DNA of 11,777 nt from Phoronis ovalis (lineage: Eukaryota; Phoronida; Phoronidae): NCBI GenBank assembly GCA_028565635.1, contig JAOXYB010025236.1:1-11777 (forward strand). Direction: 5' to 3'. The notes under the pieces were generated by a model. That model ran no database searches and was not told the origin of the DNA. It worked only from the letters and a program-made list of their open reading frames with translations. A program made the translations under genes and the position numbers. Shown piece by piece: positions 1 through 8,700 of this stretch. The first letter of the stretch is position 1. Every line of letters starts with the position of its first letter.

Positions 1-23
1 TATATTCCATTCAATTATTTTAG

Positions 24-3000
24 TTCACTGCTGGGATTATAGAAGATTTGTGGTGCAGAGGTCAAAGGTCACACCTGAAGCTGAATTTGAATTCACCACA
101 CAAAAAATCAGTTCCAATTTTTCCAACTACTCTTCCTGGCATTATCGCAGTAAAATGCTTCCAGTAATATATCCCGAACCAACCCACCCAGTCGGTGTAC
201 AAGAAGACATTCTTCTAAAAGGTAGACCTTGCATCATGTAATGAAATGGTTACAGTATTAATTATAATTGTTGAATTAATTGTATTGGTAATCTAAAGTT
301 TGCATTTAAAAACAATTTTAACTGTCTATATTTTACTACATTACATTTTTGAAAACATTTTAAACTTTCTAACTTAATTAAAGTAATGTGTTGGACATAA
401 ATTATGTTCCAGAATTTGAACTTGCTCAAAACGCTTTTTTCACTGACCCCAATGATCAGAGTGCATGGTTCTATCACAGATGGTTACTTGGACGAGGTAA
501 GTCATCAAATAAGGTTGAACTTTGGATTCATTACTTTCTCTATTCAAACAGGTAGATGCATTTACTAACAGCATTACCAGAAAGATGGAAAGTCAAAACT
601 ACTTGTTTTATTGGTATGTGTCTGTGGTAAGGGATGTTTCTTTAATAATGACTTCTAGAGAAGGACCGAACATTTGTCTTCCCTCACTGGCCACCAGTTG
701 TCAGATATTTTCAAACACCCTCTGCCATAATTAAAATCATTCGACTACAATTAGTTTCATTGTTATCATGCACCTTCTTCATCCTTATAATCATTTTCAG
801 GTTTCACCTTATTTTGAAATTGTTCTTTTTAATTTCGTAGTGTTACAATATGGTGTGTTTTCTGAATATATTTTGCAGGCGAAAAGAAGTTCAAGATTAC
901 CTGTATCTATGCAGACAGAAAACAAAACAGAGTTATGATCAGAATAGCGAAACCAATGCTTGTAAGTTGCATGGGCATTCTATGTAATTTTGAACTTTAA
1001 CAGGCAGCAATCATCTTTGATGAGATTAGCTGAACAGAGACTATCTATGCATCCAGCAGGCTGCTAGTCCTGCAGCTTTGAAGGTTGCTTGTTTAAATCT
1101 GACAAATCATTTGGCTAGGACACCTATTGCTCACAATGTCCTATATATTTTGCCACATCAGATGGTTGTATCAATTACAAAACTTAGTGCAGCTTACTGA
1201 AAGACCCAGATACAAATTTCAAAAACATCTGCAACAAACCATTCCTGTATTTATTTGTAGATTAACAAAGATTGCAATGTTGTTTTGAAAATTAATGGAC
1301 AAGATGTAGATGTTGACTGGACTACTGTATGTGGCAAGAAGTCTTACAGTGTCATTTGGGTATGTAGCTGTAATGTGCCATTTGCAACAAGATGCATTTT
1401 ATTTTACAGTTTGTCCCTTGATTTCAGTCTGTACTTTGGACACCTATCTGTACAAAGTAATCTGTGTTACTTTACTTCAAGAGCAACTAAAATTAATCTC
1501 ATATTGAAGTCCATCTCGTCTTTTTCTCCTTTACAACATGGTTTAGAAACCTTTGAATGAAACAGAAGCTTGTTAAGTAAATTATTATTGTAAAATAATA
1601 TTGAAATATATACAATATAAATGTAACTTAACCCAAGGCTTGACTAATATGTCTAAACTAAAAATTTGCCCATAGCTTTCATGTCTCACATTACTGTATG
1701 TAATTTATAGCATAGATTCTGTGTAATATATTGTTGCAGCTTTGTGAGGTTCCGGATGCAGTAATTCCCAGCGGTCAAAAGATTGACATTACGGTTTGTT
1801 TAACCTCGGGCAAAGATTTGTTAAGTGAAATGGTGTTACACTTAGATGAGAACAAAGAGGAAGGTTGGCATCAGGAGATCATGAAACCAGGAACTTTATT
1901 CAAGTATGTCTTATATGTTTTTAAAAATTAATTTAAATCAGGAAGTATCAATTATTAATCAGAAAAGCAATTGTATGATACTTTGCACTGAAACCGTCAA
2001 GTCATATGATGGACAAAGAGTGCACAGAATTCAATTTTGATTGTATGAAGCACTTGATATTCATCTAAACTGTCAAGCTTATTTTGCATTTTATTAGACA
2101 TAAACATTTCATTAATCCTAAATGAAAATGCATAACTAAATAAAGTTGAAACTCTGAAGTTAACATCTCTGTCAACATAATTAGTTAAATATTTTGGGTT
2201 AGTTTAAAAGCTTACACATTCTATATGCCTTTTCGTTGTAATTAAGAGTAGAGCTTGTGCAGAAGAATTATAAATTCTCAAAATGTTTCTTAATATTTAA
2301 TTTGTAGTTTTGAGCTCAGTGCGGCTACCTCAGACATACTGACACAAGAATTAGAATCTTGTCAACAATTGTTTGAACTAGAACCAGAGAACAAATGTAA
2401 GTCAACATGCAAATAAGTAGTGGGGAATTTTGCTGATATTTACAAAAATTGCAAATCTGAATGCGTATTTTTCGAAACATATTAATTTTTTCATTTGTTT
2501 GGCCAGCATAGCATCTATTTTGTGACTAAGTTTTTGTTTGAGTTCAAAATGTTGATGGTATTAAAATTGATTTGCTTAATATAGTACAAATGCTTGATTA
2601 AAATTTCTTATAATTTTGTTGTAAATTATTTATGATTTTCAGGGACGTTGCTGACTATAGTACTTCTAATGAGAGCCATTGATGCCTTGGGTTATGAAAA
2701 AGATACTTTAAAAAATTTAGAAAAATTGAAGGAAGTGGACTCCTGCAGGAGCCGTTATTATGATGATCTAAGTAATTAATAATCAAAATATAATGTTGCA
2801 GCATGTTCAACAGTGCGCTCTGTGCTGCGCCGGGGGGGCCTGTTGTCGGAAACATCGTAAAGTTACGATTCTGTAAATGTTTACGATTTCTGTGAATACT
2901 TACAATTCCGTAACTCTGTTAAGATTTTTCCTACGTGAGTCGTTAAGTTACGATTTTTTTTGACAGCACATTTTGTTTCCGTAAGTCCTGATTTATGAAA

Positions 3001-4184
3001 TTTTAACTTTACAATGTGGCCTATAACAGGACCCCTGGAGCATTATATAGACACTACACAAAAAAACTGAACAATGTAACTAAAAGAATGTGATCATTTG
3101 TTATTATTTTTCCAGTAGGAATGTAATTGTATTATTACCCCGTTTCCCTTTATCAAGATGAGTTTTGAACACCAATTTAATTATTTCCATATTTATACCA
3201 CCAGTATTATACGAAAACCACATTACATCTTGTGTAAAAAGTATTATGATTGGTTAAATTTAGAACACTTTATTGCATTTTCATTTAGGGACAAGTAACA
3301 ATGTTTTCTTACTTTTCCAGAGGGCAAATGTATAATTGAAAACAGAATTGAACAAACAAATGTAGAAACCAAATCTATAGACCTCAGCAACAGAAATTTA
3401 ACTGCATTGAACCATCAGGACTACCTTTGTCTTTTTTCAACTATTAATCTTTGTGGAAATCGCCTAGAGTCTGTAAGCAATTGCCAACATTTAGTGTGTG
3501 TTAAATCTCTGAATCTGGATCATAACCGACTGGAGACCTGCTCTGGATTAGAGAATTTGCCATACTTAGAAGACTTGTCATTAAGGAATAACTGTATCCT
3601 TTCATAGCTGTCAAGTTCCCTTGAGAGCATGCGACTCGTGCTTTGTAGTTCGTTTTCTGCCATTGCTTTCAGTAGAAAATACAGAATCTCTTTGCTAAAA
3701 AAATCTGCCAACTGGACAGGTATGTCCCTTTAAAACATGTAACAACGAACAGGTTTGCTAAAGAAAACAAATTTGCTGTTGAAATAAATTTTGACATAGC
3801 CTTGTTTTTAAAATGTAAAAAAATTGCATTGCAAATTGGTAAATTTTTGTTGTTTTGAATTTCGCTGTACTGTTTTTAACAGCTTACGAACAATTTTACA
3901 TTTGAGTCAGCCAAAGGCGGCAAAATCATACTTAACATTGTTTTCCCATAGAGAGAAGTAACGAATTTAGGTTTTGATTTTCCAGCACCGTTAATATTTT
4001 GCTTAACAAATTGTCAGCTGTAGAATCCTTAGATGGTTTAAAGCCACTTGCATCTTGCAAGGCATTAGCAACACTGGACTTGACTGGAAACAATATAACT
4101 GCAATGCCCAATTTAAGTGAAGAAATCAGAAACATTTTACCATCTGTGAAGACACTGAATGGAATCCTCAGGAGTGATAACTAA
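24..4184 (+). CDS. RABGGTA: Rab geranylgeranyltransferase subunit alpha, 3' nine exons (5' end off window)
   Basis: This subunit, with the beta subunit and the Rab escort protein, attaches geranylgeranyl groups to C-terminal cysteines of Rab GTPases in the cytosol. Exons I place: 24-221, 413-496, 879-961, 1261-1359, 1740-1903, 2308-2396, 2643-2771, 3321-3593 and 4018-4184. All phases join, giving 427 residues and a TAA stop. Residues 1-94 hold PFTA repeats ([11 protein letters not shown], then [19 protein letters not shown]). Residues about 95-210 form the Ig/C2-like insert found in animal RabGGTA. Residues 226-255 ([20 protein letters not shown]) are the last PFTA repeat. From about residue 297 there are five leucine-rich repeats with the LxLxxN pattern ([31 protein letters not shown]). 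Human RABGGTA is 567 residues, so roughly the first 130-140 lie off the left edge. The product call is secure. The least certain boundary is the last intron, chosen because it joins in phase and keeps leucine-repeat spacing equal to that of the human protein. Confidence 0.95.
498..878 (+). other. RABGGTA intron 2 (no gene content seen)
   Basis: AT-rich intron starting just after the strong GTAAGT donor at 497 and ending in a TTTTGCAG acceptor at 878. An open stretch at 522-734 has no recognisable protein features and is treated as chance. Confidence 0.8.
1360..1739 (+). other. RABGGTA intron 4 (no gene content seen)
   Basis: The donor GTATGT follows a TGG codon and the acceptor is TTGTTGCAG. 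Joining the flanking exons gives SVIW-LCEVPD, which lines up with the Ig-like insert of animal RabGGTA, so the open reading within 1360-1560 is read-through into intron. Confidence 0.85.
1904..2307 (+). other. RABGGTA intron 5 (no gene content seen)
   Basis: Donor GTATGT, acceptor TTTGTAG. The phase-2 join gives [12 protein letters not shown]. The intron is very AT-rich and I see no repeat, RNA gene or other structure in it. Confidence 0.85.
2830..3038. mobile_element. Degenerate MITE-like element with ~48 bp inverted arms
   Basis: The left arm (2830-2878) and the reverse complement of the right arm (2991-3038) align over their whole length with about 36 of 48 matches and a one-base gap. Shared blocks include CCTGTT, then GTAAAGTTA, then TAAAT. 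The outer right end reads CAGGGG inward, as in hAT-type ends, but the left end has CGGGG and I find no clear target-site duplication, so the superfamily is undecided. There is no coding capacity. The GC-rich left edge (2821-2840) stands out from the AT-rich intron. It is probably an old non-autonomous DNA transposon copy. Confidence 0.6.
2862..2916 (+). repeat. Three diverged copies of a ~17-20 bp TTACGATT unit inside the MITE-like element
   Basis: Units at 2862-2878, 2879-2898 and 2899-2916 share the pattern (G/C)TTACRATTYYGTAA. A further partial copy (AAGTTACGATT) lies at 2943-2953. The units are near-palindromic because CGTAA and TTACG alternate, which is common inside miniature elements that carry subterminal repeats. 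Confidence 0.55.
3594..4017 (+). other. RABGGTA intron 8 (boundary inferred)
   Basis: The donor is the weak-looking T|GTATCC and the acceptor is TTGTCAG at 4017. An alternative acceptor at 3984-3985 (TTTTCCAG) looks stronger, but no donor upstream gives a matching phase without a stop. The chosen pair gives [20 protein letters not shown], with 14 residues between NN and the end of LASC, exactly as in the human leucine-rich repeat. Otherwise the intron holds nothing I recognise. Confidence 0.65.
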
Positions 4185-4338
4185 CACCAGCTACTGACAT
4201 GTTTGGTTTTGAGATATTATGTCATAGCCAACATTGTAGTATGCCCCTATATAACCATATCCTGGATGTGGACACTGAAATAGTGGAATTCTTGATAGAC
4301 CCGACTTTTTACTATACTTGAAAATCCTTCTTAATTTA

Positions 4339-4344
4339 ATTAAA
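4339..4344 (+). terminator. Candidate RABGGTA polyadenylation signal ATTAAA
   Basis: ATTAAA lies about 155 bases past the TAA stop and is followed by GT/T-rich sequence (CTGTGCTGTTC, then CCTTTTTGTC). A second candidate, AGTAAA at 4406-4411, is followed by TGTGTTTTTTATT and is also reasonable. No canonical AATAAA occurs before 4885-4890. Confidence 0.45.
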
Positions 4345-5520
4345 CTGTGCTGTTCTAATGAAAGCCTTTTTGTCAGTTATAAACAAATACAATTCTAACA
4401 TATTAAGTAAATATACAATGTAATGTGTTTTTTATTATAAAAATTAAGCATGAACAAGTAATACGAACAATAGAAATTTTATTAAACGCTTAATATAATA
4501 ATATACAGTAAACGCAACAGCAAATTTCAAAGATGTTTTACATTTGTTTCCTACTGACTTATCTACACATTCTAAATGCTGATAAATTTAGCATATAACA
4601 AAACACTTTAAAAGAAGTTAATTTCAGTAATTGAAGAGGTTGGCTCAAGATGTACCTGTCAACCTTCCTGTGGAATATACTGTCACTCACTGCTATTCAC
4701 AGAAGATTATTCAAGCCTAATTTTTATATATTTATTTAATTTTATACAAAAGTCAGTTTATATACTAATGAATCTATAACATATCCTGCCACTTAATTAC
4801 AATGTTTAGCTGCATGGATTTCATTTCATTACCAACTTATACTAAGCATCAAATTCTGGGGAATAGTACTTGTACAAGCAGATCAATAAATAGCAGAGTT
4901 ATGTTATGACTGAAACACTAAAGTATACAGAGGTTACTTCATGAACACAACTGCAGCTACTACAGTTTTAATAATGCTACAAATTAATATTACATAAATA
5001 TTGGGAAAAACTGATATGTGATAAACAATTAATTCTCTATTGAAACAACATCAAAAATATGTTTTTCCTGCAGATTTTTATAATATCTCAGAATTCATAC
5101 AATCCCAGTTTCAAAAAAACATTGTTTATAGGGATACTGCAGTTACAACACCTAGTTTTACAAACATGTTTGATGTTTAAACATTCGACTTCTTTATTGA
5201 AAATGCATAGAATAGCTTCATTTTGTAGTGACAATCCCATCTGAATGTTTTCCACATCACAATCATGCACAAGAATATAAACCAAAATTTTGGCAAGATG
5301 TTCTAATTCTTATTGTCCAATTCATCTTTACAGGATTGTGCATGGGACAAAAACAGTGAAAATCAATCTTTGAACCTCAAAAACTTAAAACACCTCTATT
5401 TTTCCCACTTACTTTCTCATAACATTCAACACCCACTTTCATATAAAGATTACATTCAAGTGATAGTTTCTCAATTCCAAAAGTTATCTGCTGTATCAAC
5501 TGGAAATAACTTGTTATTTT

Positions 5521-5530
5521 TTTATTTATT
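5521..5530 (-). terminator. Candidate polyadenylation signal of the Tudor-ARM-CS gene (overlapping AATAAA pair)
   Basis: On the minus strand this reads AATAAATAAA, two overlapping canonical AATAAA hexamers about 220 bases downstream of the TGA stop at 5752-5754. It is the first AATAAA I see after the stop, so it gives a 3' UTR of about 0.25 kb. Confidence 0.55.
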
Positions 5531-5751
5531 TAAGCAGATGTCTTCATCAATCATTGGTACCCTGTCTTAGTTTTAAAACTTACATACAGATGGAATGAGG
5601 GTGTCATGGTAACCATCTTTATAGATTATATTATTATGTCTTGCAATTGTATAATCCACTCCAAATTTCTAGCTGCCAACAATACAGACAACTGTACGAA
5701 CACCTGTAGCGTATGTCACTTTACTTTGCGAATACCTTAATTAGGATAAGT

Positions 5752-8700
5752 TCAAATTGTAAAGTAGTCATATGGGTCTGTATCATCCCTGTCCTCTGAC
5801 TCATCAGTGGAGTCCTCATTGTTTGAACCACCACATGGCAGCATGCTATCAGGTATGCCTCCTTCGTATTTGGATTTACCAGAGACAGTTCTCATTGGTA
5901 GTCCGTTCCTTCTATCTGAAACAGCAAAACAAAGAAGATAATAATGTATGTCTTTGCAATTACATCTTAAAGCAGTAGAAAAAGCAGTTGGTCATTTCTT
6001 GTCTAAAATAGTTTATTAAAATCAAGTGTCTAAGAAACTAATGTGTTATCCTCTTACTGAAATGTGTTACTTGACAGTTCATGCAATATTTCAGCATGCA
6101 AACATTAAAATAAAGGTAACTTCATCATTCATTACTAAAACAGCATATTATAATAATAAGCATAGAGTACAGAAGAAATCTGAAATTCATTGAGTACCAT
6201 ATATTCTCACCTCTTCTGCGGAGAACAAATGGCGACTGTTCATCATCAGTGTCATCTTCTTCTGAAGAACTGTCAACAAATCTCTCATAGTCAACAGTTA
6301 TAAACGGTAACTGGAAGGAAAAGAATCTTCAAAATGAACACACCTTTTAAAAGAGACTTTTCAATTTAATTTATTTATAATATTTCTGATTTAAATTTTT
6401 TTTAAATTCTACTTCTTTAATTTTGACTTACCAAGCAACTGATTCTTGTTGAAACACCATTAAACTGCAAACCAGACCAATAATCAGCTATTGTCTTTTT
6501 GGCCATTTTCGGTCTTTCTGATTTGCAGTTTATATAGAATGTGCTCATTATCAACATAACTCGTAGAATGCAATCTGGTTAGAGAAAAAAATGTGATATT
6601 TTGAAAGAACAAACAATGTCTGATACCTTTTCTTTTTGTTTCAGCAGTCTTGACCAGCGCTCGTGTGTAACTTTTTTCAACGAAACCAAAACTTCCATTC
6701 CACCAGTGGAGTATTGACAATTTTCTGGAGAGATCTTATCAAAAAGTTCTAAATCCAGCTTATAGTATATGTCTCCGAGAACAGTACTAAAACAATAATA
6801 TCATTCATTTAGTTCATAACATTTTAGAACCAAGACTCTTCATCAATGCTATGCTTTCAGTGTATATTCTTTGTTTTAAGTTTTTTAGGGATTATTCTAT
6901 CAACATGATTAAGCTTTAATCTTGCAGTTGGCATCTCAGGGGACGCCACCGGAATTCGAATCAGACACGCACAATCATGTGGTAATATTCTAGTGAAGCT
7001 AAACGTCTCAATATAATTGATATCACTTCCAATCAGAAAAATTATAATTATACTTTAATTTGTTATGACAACATATTTACCTGAAACATATATTGGTCTC
7101 TTCAACACGTACTGTGGGGTCTTTCACTCCTCTTAGTTTTATACTTAAAAGACAGTAGAATTTATTCTGTGACCATTGCACTTGAGGATTGATACTGAAA
7201 CACAAACAGTTACAGTTAACCACAGTCAAGTTAAAGCACTTCAGGATGACCAGTAACTGACCTTAGCTAACAAATACAGATGCAAAAAAGCAAGTCAGCA
7301 AAAATTCTTTTTGTGATTTTTTAGAAAAGACAGTTGTCAGCCAGAGCTAATTATAGCTATATCACAACATTTTGAAATAATGACGAGATTCTGAAAAAGG
7401 TTCTGCTTTTGAATTCACGGTGTGCCGACAGTAATATGTAATACTTAAGAAATTCTATATCTGAATTTGAGCAATTTAATTCCTAGATGATATGGGAATA
7501 AAACCAACACAATTATCTGATAACAAAGGTGATAAACTTCTATTCATGAAAGCGGAGAGAATAAATAGTTGCCATGGATATAAATTACCTCTTAGTGTAT
7601 CCCTCCATTGGTTCCAATACAGGTAAATCATTAGGAATTCTTCTAACTGTAATTTTTTGCACAGGTTTTTTATATTTCCCTGCCGTTGACTCTGCAGCTG
7701 GCCTTGAGGGGGATAATACAGGTGTAGACAGTTGTGATGATGACTGACTTGTGTTGTTGGCAACATTAGCAAGTTTATTGACCATATCTAAACAAATGCG
7801 TCTAATACCAGATGTTTCTACAACTCCTGAATCTAAAAGTTCTTTCAATTGTTCTCCTAAATTGCAAAAGATCATGGCTTCTTTATTAGGTCGGTTATTG
7901 TTGGCTAAAGTTTTCATAGTTTTAGCAACTGATCCTACAAATTTTTCATTGGATGTTGAATCTAATCTGTTGCAAATAGACTGAATGATATTTTCCTTCC
8001 TTATTGCGTCTCGGAGTCTGAAAATAAAGAAGCGAATAAATGAATTGAGTAAGTTTATTCACATATTCACAGAAAGTGGCATCTCTATTACTAATAATAT
8101 TCCAGTAAAAACTTGATGTAAATTACATTATACATAAATAGGGAATAAACATTGTGAACGTAGTGTGTAATTCATAACAAGCAGTTTACTAAGTATTCCT
8201 GAAGTGTAAACATCTGGGTTCAATGGTTTGTAAGCAACGCACTTCGCCGATAACAGTTTAAATTTATATAGTTTGTGTTTTCCGATGGTATTTTAACCAA
8301 GTTTTAGAAACACAATAGCTGTTTCTATATTAACAAAGGAAAATAAATTAATAAGAAACTTACTGGATGTGCGAGCCCATCGCATTAATAATATCAAGCA
8401 CTCTGCATAGTACAATATCATTTCCTGTTTGCAGAATCAAATCATTTAATGTCTTCATGCATCCAGTATCCTTTATTATCTGACAGTTCCTTACACTTTC
8501 AGAGCACAGATTCAACAGTGCCCAGCATATCATCTCCTGCAGCATCTCATTATCTGTATTGTAAAGCAGATTGCATAGAAGTTCCATTCCACCATGTTCA
8601 CGAATTGTTGTTCGCATGCTATAATAGATTTTTAATCATTAGCACACTTGGTGTTAAAAATAATTTTGGTATAACTCTGCATTTTCCATGTTTCGTTTAC

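Larger units (their letters stand above)
2772..3320 (+). other. RABGGTA intron 7, containing a MITE-like insertion
   Basis: At 549 bp this is the largest intron I can place in the gene. The donor is GTAATT and the acceptor ACTTTTCCAG. The phase-1 join restores DDL-K-GKCIIEN, matching the conserved DDLRSKFLLEN region. Its excess length over neighbouring introns is largely explained by the ~209 bp inverted-arm element at 2830-3038. The rest, 3039-3320, is plain AT-rich sequence. Confidence 0.85.
4185..5751. other. Convergent intergenic region, both 3' UTRs
   Basis: About 1.57 kb of AT-rich DNA between the two stop codons. I find polyadenylation signal candidates for both genes and several short open stretches (for example 5059-5244, 5088-5285 and 5313-5570). 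The latter lack recognisable domains, have skewed low-complexity composition and are read as chance. No tRNA, rRNA or large repeat is visible. Confidence 0.75.

Noticed and set aside
1010-1110. Possible box C/D snoRNA in RABGGTA intron 3 (TTGATGAG at about 1018, CTGA at about 1031 and 1098)
   Set aside because: The C box lacks the purine start, the ends do not pair into a terminal stem, and such short motifs are expected by chance.
2655-2855. 66-codon minus-strand open frame
   Set aside because: Antisense to the conserved PFTA exon 2643-2771 and running into the transposon-like arm.
3672-3720. Small exon candidate ending CAG|GTATGT in RABGGTA intron 8
   Set aside because: Two of three phases hit a stop and the open one ([10 protein letters not shown]) does not continue the leucine-rich repeat.
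5313-5570. 85-codon open frame in the intergenic region, plus strand
   Set aside because: No recognisable domain, composition is S/N/L-rich as expected from AT-rich DNA, and it overlaps the likely 3' UTR end of the minus-strand gene.
6484-6720. Minus-strand open frame starting MSILHWWNG
   Set aside because: It reads the CS exon 6627-6786 out of frame; the correct frame gives GGMEVLVSLKKV and WSRLL.
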